Source: Nocardioides limicola (GTDB lineage Bacteria > Actinomycetota > Actinomycetes > Propionibacteriales > Nocardioidaceae). From it: 64,000 nucleotides of DNA. The position numbers and the translations under genes were made by a program. The notes beneath the pieces are model-generated. The model had not been told where the DNA came from and ran no database searches. It saw only the letters and a program-made list of their open reading frames with translations. The DNA is taken from NCBI RefSeq assembly GCF_016827675.1, contig NZ_JAERJA010000004.1, positions 282,161 through 346,160 on the forward strand, written 5' to 3'. This document shows positions 31,397 through 39,131 of the stretch, one piece after another; positions within the stretch are counted from its first letter, which is position 1, and each line of letters begins with the position of its first letter.

Positions 31397-32030
31397 TGAT
31401 CCAGCACGCTTCGTCGTACCCCGCTCGTCTCCGCTGCCGCGCTCCTGGTCCTCTCCCTGGGTTCCGGCCGGCGCCGTCGATGAGTCCGAGGTTCCTGGTG
31501 AGCGGCTCGACCTCTTCTGGCCCCAGGGCGCTGAACTGGTCGTGGTCGGCGTCGCCGCAGGCGACGTTCTCAATGTGCGGCGTCTGCCCGACCCGGGGGC
31601 CGACACGCGCGGCTCGATCTCTCTGCCGCTGGCCGAGGGGGTCGTCTCGACCGGCCACAGTCGGGCGGTCGACTCCGGTATCTGGGTGGAGATCGAGCAC
31701 CAGGAAGTCTCGGGGTGGGTGAACACCGCCTACCTCGCCTACCTCGGTGAGGCGGAGGATCGGACCGCCGACGTGTCCGGCGTCGGCCCTCAGGACAGCC
31801 TGCGGGCGCTGGGTGCGGCCGTCGCGATGGAGTTCGGCGGTGGGGAAGTGACCGTCGTCGACGAGAGTGGTACGACGATCGTGATCGATCTGCTGGTCGA
31901 GGGCGACGACTCCGTTGTCGGTAGCCGACTCCCGCGTCACCTCGTCGACCGACGGGTCCAGGCACACCCTGGTGACAGCGGAGGTGGCCCTGTTGTGCCT
32001 CCGCGGCGTCAGCCGGGGAGCTGCCCGTGA
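31397..32030 (+). pseudogene. Frameshifted SH3-like exported/lipoprotein gene
   Basis: Three pieces of one protein lie in three frames. Around 31403-31460 frame 2 gives a signal peptide (RRTPLVSAAALLVLSLGSG). From about 31463 to 31925 frame 0 gives an SH3-like region (ELVVVGVAAGDVLNVRRLPD, WVEIEHQEVSGWVNTAYLAY) and a second domain (VDESGTTIVIDLLVEGDD). From about 31915 frame 1 continues it (RVTSSTDGSRHTLVTAEVAL, LCLRGVSRG). No single start joins these, so it is a pseudogene or contains sequencing errors. Confidence 0.6.
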
Positions 32031-32077
32031 GGCGTTCGACGCCGGTCCCTCGGAGATCCCGCGCGTAGGGTCAGGTC

Positions 32078-32755
32078 ATGGACCTGTACGACGTCATGCG
32101 GACCACTGCGGCAGTGCGTGAGTTCACTGACGACCCACTGCCCGACAGCGTGCTGCACACCATCCTCGACAACGCCCGTTTCGCCCCCAGCGGCGGCAAC
32201 CGGCAGGGCACCCGGGTGGTGATCGTCCGCGACGCCGCGACCCGGGCGCGGCTCGTGGAGATCACCGAGCCGGGTGCGCGTCGCTATCACGCGCAGAAGC
32301 GTGTCGGCGAGACGCCCTGGAGTGCTCTGGTCCCCAGCCGCGTCACCGACGAGGAGGTTGCGGTGACCCCGGTCCCGGCCGCGGTCACCGAGCCGATCCG
32401 CAAGGCCGCGGTGGTGCTGGTGATGTGCGTCGACCTCAGCGCGGTGGCCGCTTTGGACAAGGACCTGGACCGGGTCGGGGTCGTTGCCGGAGCCTCGGTC
32501 TATCCGTTCGTGTGGAACGTCCTGCTTGCGGCACGCAACGAAGGGTTCGGCGGGACGATCACCACGATGGCCGTCGCGCAGGAGCCGGCGTTGAAGGAGT
32601 TGCTCGGCATCCCCGACCAGTACGCCGTGGCGGCGGTGGTGCCACTGGGCAAGCCGGTGAAACAACTGACCAGGCTGGGGCGGGCCGAGGTCGCGGAGCT
32701 GACCCACCTGGAACACTGGGAGGGTGGTCCCCTTCAGGAACTGAGGCGAGCATGA
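32078..32755 (+). CDS. Nitroreductase family protein
   Basis: 225 residues. FMN-binding pattern: MRTTAAVREFTDDPLPDSVL, LDNARFAPSGGNRQGTRVVIV (the SGGN motif) and AARNEGFGGTITTMAVAQEPALKELLGIP. Reduces nitro, quinone or enone groups using NAD(P)H. Overlaps the next gene by four bases (ATGA), so it is co-translated with a VOC protein. Confidence 0.92.
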   Translation: MDLYDVMRTTAAVREFTDDPLPDSVLHTILDNARFAPSGGNRQGTRVVIVRDAATRARLVEITEPGARRYHAQKRVGETPWSALVPSRVTDEEVAVTPVPAAVTEPIRKAAVVLVMCVDLSAVAALDKDLDRVGVVAGASVYPFVWNVLLAARNEGFGGTITTMAVAQEPALKELLGIPDQYAVAAVVPLGKPVKQLTRLGRAEVAELTHLEHWEGGPLQELRRA

Positions 32756-33249
32756 CACCGATCGACCAGGCCGCGTTGGCAGCCGACCGTGAGCGCATCC
32801 GTACGACGTACCTGCAGTCCGACGAGGGCCGCCCGCCGTCGAGCGCCCGCGGCCTGCACCACGTCGCGGTGGTCGCCCGGGATGTCGAGGAGACGGTCAG
32901 GTTCTATCAGGGGGTGCTCGAGTTCCCGCTGACGGAGATCTTCGAGAACCGCGACTACCAGGGGTCGAGCCACTTCTTCTTCGACATCGGCCACGGCAAC
33001 CTGCTGGCCTTCTTCGACTTCCCCGGTCTGGAGCTGGCCGAGTACGCCGAGGTGGTGGGCGGGCTGCACCACATCGCGATCTCGGTGGAGCCGCAGCAGT
33101 GGCAGCGACTCAAGGGTCGACTCGACGAGGCAGGCGTGGAGTACCAGCTCGAGAGTGGCACGTCGATGTACTTCAGGGACCCCAACGGCGCCAGGGTCGA
33201 ACTGATCGCCGACCAGCTGGGAGAGATGTACGGCACCAAGGTGCTCTAA
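32752..33249 (+). CDS. VOC-superfamily (glyoxalase/dioxygenase-like) protein
   Basis: 165 residues, ATG inside the nitroreductase stop. Paired beta-alpha-beta modules with GLHHVAVVARDVEETVRFYQ and a second LHHIAISVEP; metal-ligand candidates are the His of LHHVA, His of LHHIA and Glu of GARVELIAD. The family includes glyoxalase I, extradiol dioxygenases and resistance proteins. With the nitroreductase it may form a small detoxification unit (inference). Confidence 0.88.
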   Translation: MTPIDQAALAADRERIRTTYLQSDEGRPPSSARGLHHVAVVARDVEETVRFYQGVLEFPLTEIFENRDYQGSSHFFFDIGHGNLLAFFDFPGLELAEYAEVVGGLHHIAISVEPQQWQRLKGRLDEAGVEYQLESGTSMYFRDPNGARVELIADQLGEMYGTKVL

Positions 33250-33380
33250 GGGTGTTCCGGTCGGGTCGAGGGGCTGTCCCGGACGGGTCGCGGAGACGCT
33301 GTCGGGGGGTCATGCACGCCGGCGCAGGCTCGGCGAAGCGGCGTCTGCGGCATTGATGCGCTACCGTAGTGGTGTTGAAG

Positions 33381-33401
33381 GGACGGCTCTGTAAGCCGTC
33401 C
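33381..33401 (+). other. Hairpin upstream of cspA
   Basis: GGACGGCT and AGCCGTCC form a perfect 8-bp stem with a 5-nt loop about 130 nt before the cspA start. It could be part of a long structured leader, as known for cold-shock mRNAs, or a separate terminator for the VOC operon. The 280-bp gap 33250-33529 holds no gene. Confidence 0.4.
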
Positions 33402-33529
33402 TCGCCGCACAAGAAGTTGCGGCTTGTATCTCGTACTCCTGGTTTTCGGTTCGCTGGACATCAGCACAGGTGGATGTCTTCAGCAGTGTGAGGGCACAGT
33501 GCTCTCAGCACCGAACAAAGGAACAGATC

Positions 33530-33733
33530 ATGGCTCAGGGCACCGTCAAGTGGTTCAACGCTGACAAGGGCTTCGGCTTCATCGCGCAGGATGGTGGCGG
33601 TGAGGACGTGTTCGTGCACTTCTCCGCTATCCAGTCCGGCGGCTACAAGTCGCTCGACGAGAACCAGAAGGTCGAGTTCGACCTCGCCCAGGGCCCCAAG
33701 GGTCCCCAGGCAGAGAACGTCCGCGTCTCCTGA
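33530..33733 (+). CDS. cspA: Cold shock protein
   Basis: 67 residues from ATG 33530, behind AAAGGAA. RNP1 (KGFGFI) and RNP2 (VFVHF) RNA-binding motifs are intact in a single OB-fold: [15 protein letters not shown] ... [15 protein letters not shown]. It melts RNA secondary structure at low temperature. Followed by a strong terminator. Confidence 0.96.
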   Translation: MAQGTVKWFNADKGFGFIAQDGGGEDVFVHFSAIQSGGYKSLDENQKVEFDLAQGPKGPQAENVRVS

Positions 33734-33742
33734 TGTGACTTT

Positions 33743-33780
33743 CGATGAGCCCCGGCCGCACACGCGGCCGGGGCTCATCG
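33743..33780 (+). terminator. Strong cspA terminator
   Basis: Perfect 17-bp stem (CGATGAGCCCCGGCCGC with its complement) and an ACAC loop, 10 bp after the cspA stop. Confidence 0.85.
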
Positions 33781-33852
33781 GCATTTCGGGGACGGAAGTG
33801 ACTGTTCCGGACGGAGGCGTACGCTCGCTAACAACCGAGCAAGGGAGTACCC

Positions 33853-34806
33853 GTGAGTACTGCGAACCATCTGCTGGAAGAGCTGGAGCCGGTTGTTGCC
33901 GAGAACCTCGATCGCCACCTCGGGCTGGCGCAGGAGTGGCATCCCCACGACTACATCCCGTGGAGCGAGGGCCGAGACTTCGCGTTGTTGGGCGGCGAGG
34001 ACTGGTCTCCCGAGCAGTCACGGCTCTCTGAGACCGCCAAGGCAGCGATGATCACCAACCTGCTGACCGAGGACAACCTGCCGTCCTACCACCGCGAGAT
34101 CGCCACCCGGTTCGGTCGTGACGGCGCCTGGGGCACCTGGGTGGGGCGCTGGACCGCCGAGGAGAATCGCCACGGCATCGCGATGCGCGACTATCTGGTC
34201 GTCACCCGCGGGGTGGACCCGGTCGAGCTCGAGCGTGCCCGGATGGACTACATGACGTCCGGCTACGACTCCGGCGACAAGACATCGCTGGAGGCGGTCA
34301 CGTATGTGTCCTTCCAGGAGCTCGCCACCCGCGTCTCGCACCGCAACACGGGCAAGGTCACCCATGACCCCATCGCCGATCGGATGCTCGCCCGGATCTC
34401 CAAGGACGAGAACCTGCACATGGTCTTCTACCGCAACATCGTGGCGGCTGCGCTGGAGATCGCCCCCGACGAGACCATGCGTGCGATCGCCGATGAGGTC
34501 ATCGGCTTCGAGATGCCCGGCGCCACGATGGCCGGCTTCCGTCGCAACTCAATGATGATCGCCAAGGCAGGCATCTATGACCTGCGGCTTCACCACGATG
34601 ACGTGATCATGCCGATCCTGCGGCATTGGGACGTCTTCGATCGCACCAACTTCGGTGGGGTCGGCGACCAGGCCCGCGACGAACTCGCGACCTTCCTCGA
34701 GGGGCTCGACGCCCAGGCGTCCCGCTTCGTCGAGCGCCGCGCGGAGCACCGCGCGCGCTCAGCCGCCCGGTCCGACAGTGGCGAGACGCCGGACATAGCC
34801 TCCTGA
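33853..34806 (+). CDS. Acyl-ACP desaturase (DesA-like)
   Basis: 317 residues from GTG 33853. Diiron ligands: Glu in LTEDNLPSYH, EENRHG (103-108), Glu in FQELATRVSHR and DENLHM (185-190), the ExxH pattern of plant-type soluble acyl-ACP desaturases and mycobacterial DesA proteins. Introduces a double bond in ACP-bound acyl chains using O2 and ferredoxin. Stands alone between cspA and a convergent lipase; next to a cold-shock gene, low-temperature membrane adjustment is an attractive but unproven role. Confidence 0.92.
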   Translation: MSTANHLLEELEPVVAENLDRHLGLAQEWHPHDYIPWSEGRDFALLGGEDWSPEQSRLSETAKAAMITNLLTEDNLPSYHREIATRFGRDGAWGTWVGRWTAEENRHGIAMRDYLVVTRGVDPVELERARMDYMTSGYDSGDKTSLEAVTYVSFQELATRVSHRNTGKVTHDPIADRMLARISKDENLHMVFYRNIVAAALEIAPDETMRAIADEVIGFEMPGATMAGFRRNSMMIAKAGIYDLRLHHDDVIMPILRHWDVFDRTNFGGVGDQARDELATFLEGLDAQASRFVERRAEHRARSAARSDSGETPDIAS

Positions 34807-34861
34807 ACCAGCATCAATTCGTCGTACGCCGTCAACTCGGCGGCGTCCTGGGCGAGGCCGG

Positions 34862-36163
34862 TCAGCGCTCGGTCAGCGCTCGGCCGGCGACGGTGCGGGC
34901 GGCGGCGGTCGCCATCGAGACGTACCCCCACAGGGTGCGCAGTGACAACGCCACCGAGGTCACTGTGTGGGTGCCGCTGGGGGCGGGTCGGCCGGCGAAG
35001 CGGTCGGCCATCCAGTCGATCATCACCGGGAGTGCCAGCGGGTGCAGGGTGAGGTGCTCGCTGGTCCGGTCCCGGATGTAGTGGACCGTTGCCCCGCCCT
35101 CGAGGTAGCGACGATGCTGGGCGTCGACGTCCTCGATGTGGATGATCTGGTCGTGGGTGGCCTGGGTCATCAGGATCGGGCAGGTCGGCACATGCTGCCC
35201 CAGACGTAGGTCCTCGAAGACGTGGAGGATCTCGGGGGTGGCCAGCACGTCGGCGAGTGGGGCGTCCAGGAAGTCGTCGAAGTCGTCGCCGCGGTGCCGG
35301 ATGACGGCCATCACCGTGCTGAACTCCTCCAGGCGCTCCAGTCGCCTCCTGCCCTCGAAGGATGCGTGCTCGTGGACGACGCGGGCCAGCCCGGGGTAGC
35401 CGCTGCGCAGTCCGCTGACCACCATCGCCGGCAGGCCGGCGAAGAAGGTGCCGTTGAGCCGGATGAAGGTCTCCCCGGGGTCGCCGACCGGCGCACCGAG
35501 GGCAGCGCCCACGATGTTCAGTTCGGGGGCGTAGCCGGGCGCCATCTCGGCGGCCCAGGACGAGGCCATCCCGCCGCCGGAATAGCCCATGATCCCGACG
35601 GGGGTCGAAGGTCGGAGTCCCAGCGGCTCGAAGGCCAGCGCGGCCCGGATGCCGTCCAGCACCCGGTGGCCGGGTTCGCGCGCGGCACCGAACCGGCCGA
35701 GCAGGCCCTCGTGGTCGGCGATCGAGAGCGCCCACCCCTTGCGCAGCATCCCGGCCAGCAACGCGAACTCCAGGGATGGGATGGAGCCCCACGAGCGGGA
35801 CCCGCGGCGCAGGGCGTACGACGGGAACGCCCGGTCGGAGAGGGAGTCGATGGCGCACTGGTAGGCCAGCAACGGTCGTGGCTCGGAGGGGTCGGCGCCA
35901 GAGGGCAGCACCACGGTGGTGGTGGCTGCTTCGGGTTCCCCGTTGAGATCGGTGCTTCGGTAGACCACCTGCCAGGCCGACACCTGTTGCGGGATCAGGC
36001 CGAGGAAGGCCAACTCCACCTCGCGGGATCGGATGATCGTGCCCGGGGCCAGCAGGCGGAGCTTCTTCGGAGCCTCCAGGAACGGGTCCTCGCGGGGGAG
36101 CAGCGGGCGTGCCGGATTCGCGTCGGCCGCAGGGGCCGCGGGTTGTTCGGGCAGGGGGCGCAC
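34862..36163 (-). CDS. LIP-family (secretory-lipase-like) esterase/lipase
   Basis: 433 residues from GTG 36161-36163. Alpha/beta-hydrolase with nucleophile elbow GIMGYSGGGMASSWAAE, upstream VVYRSTDLNGEPEAATTTVV, SIADHEGLLGRFG and a late HDQIIHIEDVDAQHRRYLEGG supplying Asp; HLTLHPLALP supplies the His. Typical of PF03583 lipases, which are widespread in actinobacteria. No clear signal peptide, so location is uncertain. Next to fatty-acid and alkane genes. Confidence 0.88.
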   Translation of the reverse strand: MRPLPEQPAAPAADANPARPLLPREDPFLEAPKKLRLLAPGTIIRSREVELAFLGLIPQQVSAWQVVYRSTDLNGEPEAATTTVVLPSGADPSEPRPLLAYQCAIDSLSDRAFPSYALRRGSRSWGSIPSLEFALLAGMLRKGWALSIADHEGLLGRFGAAREPGHRVLDGIRAALAFEPLGLRPSTPVGIMGYSGGGMASSWAAEMAPGYAPELNIVGAALGAPVGDPGETFIRLNGTFFAGLPAMVVSGLRSGYPGLARVVHEHASFEGRRRLERLEEFSTVMAVIRHRGDDFDDFLDAPLADVLATPEILHVFEDLRLGQHVPTCPILMTQATHDQIIHIEDVDAQHRRYLEGGATVHYIRDRTSEHLTLHPLALPVMIDWMADRFAGRPAPSGTHTVTSVALSLRTLWGYVSMATAAARTVAGRALTER

Positions 36164-36242
36164 CTGTCCATAGAAGCAGGTGCCGGGCCGTGCCGGGGCC
36201 GAGGGTCGAAGGGTGGGCCCCCTACCCGGCTGCGCATCGCGC

Positions 36243-36974
36243 CTAGAGGAGTCGAGCGGTCGGGGTGCCGTCGGTCATGAAGTGCTTCGCCGGTCTGAGG
36301 CGGAACCTGTCGTCGAGGACCTCGACCGCGGTGATCCGGTCGAGTCGGAACGCGCGGGCACCGACGCGCAGGTGGTCCCAGGCGAGCACGTACCACACCG
36401 GCAGGCTGTAGAAGAGGTAGTGGGGTTCGATCCGGCGGTCGGTGCTGGTTCCCGCGCGATCCCGATAGTGGATCTGCAGGAGGCGCTGTTGCGCGAACCC
36501 TTGGAGGGTGTGATCCGTGATGCTGTCGGCTGCCTTCTGATGGTCGGAGGGTGCTGGTCCGGCGGCGGCATCCCCGATCAGGATGCGGTTCCTGAGAGTG
36601 CGGATGCGTCTGGCCTGGGCAGGTGCGAAGGCAGCCTGCACCTTCCGGGTGATGGAGCGGATGTCGCCGAGCAGCAGGGGTGAGCCGACCTTCTCGGCGA
36701 TCGCGAGGCTCAGCAGCATCCCGATCGCCTCGCTCTCGGTCAGGTGCACCCGTCCCAGGGACCAGCCCTGCTCCAGGCGGAGTCCTCCGCCTGCGCCGCG
36801 GTCCCCCTCGATCGGTACGCCGAGAGAGCGCAGCGCGACAAGGTCGCGCCCGATGGTGCGAATGCTCACGTCGAGCTCGCGCGCCAGGTCTGCCGCCGTG
36901 ACGGAGTCCCGCTCGGCGAGGAGTGCCTTGAGCGCATCGAGCCGCCCGACGCGGTCGACGGTGCTCCGGCCCAT
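36243..36974 (-). CDS. HTH-WYL (YafY-like) transcriptional regulator
   Basis: 243 residues from ATG 36972-36974; the frame to 37130 is antisense to the neighbouring gene. N-terminal HTH: RLDALKALLAERDSVTAADL, then LDVSIRTIGRDLVALRSLGVPI; the WYL domain carries LLQIHYRDRAGTSTDRRIEP and LPVWYVLAWDHLR. WYL proteins sense nucleic-acid or small ligands. A long perfect palindrome (36991-37019) lies 17 bp upstream and is shared with the divergent small gene. Confidence 0.9.
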   Translation of the reverse strand: MGRSTVDRVGRLDALKALLAERDSVTAADLARELDVSIRTIGRDLVALRSLGVPIEGDRGAGGGLRLEQGWSLGRVHLTESEAIGMLLSLAIAEKVGSPLLLGDIRSITRKVQAAFAPAQARRIRTLRNRILIGDAAAGPAPSDHQKAADSITDHTLQGFAQQRLLQIHYRDRAGTSTDRRIEPHYLFYSLPVWYVLAWDHLRVGARAFRLDRITAVEVLDDRFRLRPAKHFMTDGTPTARLL

Positions 36975-36990
36975 GCGCACACCCTGGCAC

Positions 36991-37019
36991 ACGAATACGA
37001 CGAATAGTGTCGTATTCGT
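36991..37019. promoter_or_regulatory. WYL-regulator operator (11-bp palindrome)
   Basis: ACGAATACGAC-N7-GTCGTATTCGT is perfectly inverted and sits midway between the divergent starts 36974 and 37066. Confidence 0.75.
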
Positions 37020-37065
37020 CTCTAGGGTCGGAGCTACAGAGGAACCCACCACCGAAGGAGTGAGC

Positions 37066-37350
37066 ATGACCGTGCTGGAGATCGCCAAGTTCAAGGCCGA
37101 GGTGACCGCGGAGTTCATTGCGGCCCGCACCCAGGCGATGGCGGCCGTTGCGAGGACCTACCCCGGCTTCCTGTCGAGTCGACTCGTCCGCTTCGACGGG
37201 GATGTCCTGGCCGACGAGGTTGTCTGGGCCTCGATGGAGGAGGCAGGGGCTGCCGCCGAGGGGCTGCCGCAGATGCCCGAAGCGGCCGCCTACCTCGCCC
37301 TGATCACCGAGTTCGTCTCGATGGAGCATGCAGAGATCGTCGGCGCCTGA
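37066..37350 (+). CDS. ABM-like (dimeric alpha/beta barrel) small protein
   Basis: 94 residues from ATG 37066 behind GAAGGAG. TVLEIAKFKAEVTAEFIAAR, QAMAAVARTYPGFLSSRLVR and LADEVVWASMEEAGAAAEGL follow the antibiotic-biosynthesis-monooxygenase/ferredoxin-like pattern. Divergent from the WYL regulator and almost certainly its target. The stop lies 1 bp from that of the convergent thioredoxin gene. Function unknown. Confidence 0.75.
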   Translation: MTVLEIAKFKAEVTAEFIAARTQAMAAVARTYPGFLSSRLVRFDGDVLADEVVWASMEEAGAAAEGLPQMPEAAAYLALITEFVSMEHAEIVGA

Positions 37351-37351
37351 G

Positions 37352-37723
37352 TCAGCCCCTCACGGCGTCGCCTGCTCCGGTCGCCTCGGCCAGCGCCGCG
37401 TCGATGTCGAGATCGACCAGACCGTTGACGAGCTGCTCGAGTGCGGCCGGGGGCAGGGCGCCGGGCTGACTGAACACCAGGTGACCCTTCTTGAAGGCCA
37501 TCAGGGTCGGGATCGACGTGATCTGGGCCGCTGCGGCGAGCGAACGCTCGGCCTCGGTGTCGACCTTGCCGAAGACGATCGAGGGGTGTCGCTCCGCGGC
37601 TGCCTCGAAGATCGGGGCGAAGGCGCGGCAGGGGCCACACCACGCGGCCCAGAAGTCCACCAGCACCAGTTCGTGCTCGGCGATGGTCTGCTCGAAGTTC
37701 TCTGAGGTCAGGTTGAGGGTCAT
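37352..37723 (-). CDS. trxA: Thioredoxin
   Basis: 123 residues with active site WCGPC in LVDFWAAWCGPCRAFAPIFE and the cis-Pro block ITSIPTLMAF. Reduces disulfides in the cytosol. A CsoR-like C5TAG5 palindrome lies about 40 bp upstream, suggesting this thioredoxin is copper-induced rather than housekeeping; it is not next to thioredoxin reductase. A longer C terminus than usual (after LVDLDIDAALAEATG). Confidence 0.93.
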   Translation of the reverse strand: MTLNLTSENFEQTIAEHELVLVDFWAAWCGPCRAFAPIFEAAAERHPSIVFGKVDTEAERSLAAAAQITSIPTLMAFKKGHLVFSQPGALPPAALEQLVNGLVDLDIDAALAEATGAGDAVRG

Positions 37724-37760
37724 GCGGTCCTCCTGGTTCGACGATCGGGTGACGACATAA

Positions 37761-37772
37761 CCCCCTAGGGGG
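37761..37772. promoter_or_regulatory. Probable CsoR-type operator upstream of trxA
   Basis: CCCCCTAGGGGG is a perfect palindrome in the context ATAA..ATCG, close to the copB operator (ATACCCCCTGGGGGTAT), 38 bp upstream of the trxA start. Confidence 0.55.
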
Positions 37773-37879
37773 ATCGACTATTCCGGCCACTGGGGCGCCA
37801 CGTGCACGCGTGTCGACCCGCTCGGCACCCTCGACCCCGGCCGCGGTCACTCGCCGCCTCGCTCTGAGAGGATCAGGCC

Positions 37880-38995
37880 ATGGACCTGAGCTCGCTGGAG
37901 CAGGCCCGGGCACGGGGGCGCGACTCGCTCCACACCCGGGTGACCCGGCTGCGGTCGAAGGGGTGGCTGATCCTCCAGTGCGCGGTCGCGGCCGGCGTGG
38001 CCTGGCTCATCGCCGCGGACCTGCTCGGTCACCCGACGCCGTTCTTCGCGCCGGTGGCAGCAGTGGTCAGCCTGGGTACGTCGTACGGCCAGCGGCTGCG
38101 CCGGGTGCTGGAAGTGACGTGTGGGGTGGCGATCGGTGTCTTCTGTGCCGACCTGCTGGTGCTGCAACTCGGGTCGGGATGGTGGCAGCTCGGCCTGATC
38201 GTGGGGCTGGCGATGTCGGCCGCCTTCCTGCTCAACGGCGGCCAGCTCTTCGTCATCCAGGCGGCGGTCCAGTCGATCGTGGTCGCCGCGCTGGTGCCCG
38301 CGCCCGGTGATGCGTTGATCCGGTGGACCGACGCGGTGATCGGTGGGGCGGTGGCCCTGGTCGCGGCGACCGTGGTGCCCGCCGCCCCGTTGCGTCGGCC
38401 ACGGGAGCAGGCCGCCGTGGTGGTCCGCAAGATCGCTGCGCTGCTGCGGGGCGCGGCCGAGGTGATGGTCGAGGCGGAGGCCGAGCAGGGGTTGGATCTG
38501 CTCGCCGAGGCGCGGGCCACCGACCCGCTGATCCGCGAACTCCAGGACGCTGCCGCCGAAGGCATGGCGGTGGTTCGTTCGTCCCCGTTCCGGATCCGGC
38601 ACGCGCCCGCGATCAGGCGGATGGGCGACCTGATCGAACCGCTGGACCGGGCGCTGCGCAGCACTCGGGTGCTGGTCCGGCAGACCGCGGTCGCGGCCTA
38701 CCACCACCGCGAGGTGCCGGCCAGCTACGCCCGGTTGGCCCGGGACCTCGCGGACGCTGCCGACCTGGTCGCCGCCGAGCTCGTGGTCGCCGAGTCATCC
38801 CCCGAACGGATGGCCACCGCGGCCCGAACCGTGCTGCTCACCGTCGGCGAGGCCACCGGGTCGGTGGAGCGAGCCGAGGAGATGAGCGCCGAGGTGGTGT
38901 TGGCACAACTGCGGTCGGTGGTCGTCGATCTGCTGCTGCTCACCGGGATGGATCAGCTCGAATCCACCGACTCGCTGCCTCCGCCGCCGAGCTGA
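37880..38995 (+). CDS. FUSC-family membrane protein (aromatic acid exporter-like)
   Basis: 371 residues. Several N-terminal helices (LILQCAVAAGVAWLIAADLL, FFAPVAAVVSLGTSYGQRLR with the family RRxxEV motif VLEVTCGVAIGVF, AAFLLNGGQLFVIQAAVQSIV), then a long cytoplasmic helical half. FUSC proteins resemble YccS/AaeB exporters of aromatic or fusaric acids. Substrate unknown. Lies between thioredoxin and alkB. Confidence 0.88.
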   Translation: MDLSSLEQARARGRDSLHTRVTRLRSKGWLILQCAVAAGVAWLIAADLLGHPTPFFAPVAAVVSLGTSYGQRLRRVLEVTCGVAIGVFCADLLVLQLGSGWWQLGLIVGLAMSAAFLLNGGQLFVIQAAVQSIVVAALVPAPGDALIRWTDAVIGGAVALVAATVVPAAPLRRPREQAAVVVRKIAALLRGAAEVMVEAEAEQGLDLLAEARATDPLIRELQDAAAEGMAVVRSSPFRIRHAPAIRRMGDLIEPLDRALRSTRVLVRQTAVAAYHHREVPASYARLARDLADAADLVAAELVVAESSPERMATAARTVLLTVGEATGSVERAEEMSAEVVLAQLRSVVVDLLLLTGMDQLESTDSLPPPPS

Positions 38996-39131
38996 CCAGT
39001 TCCGGACTGGATGATCGCACAACACTCTCGGCCGATGTTGGCCCACGAGGGCAAGATTCGGTGCCTTCGTTTGGAGGAACCTCTAGGGGTGGCCATGAGC
39101 CGGTGGCCCGTTCCCATCATCAGGAGGAGCC

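Noticed and set aside
35995..37329. 444-codon minus-strand frame across 36-37 kb
   Set aside because: It runs through the lipase, the WYL gene in another frame and the operator; no start or domain supports it.
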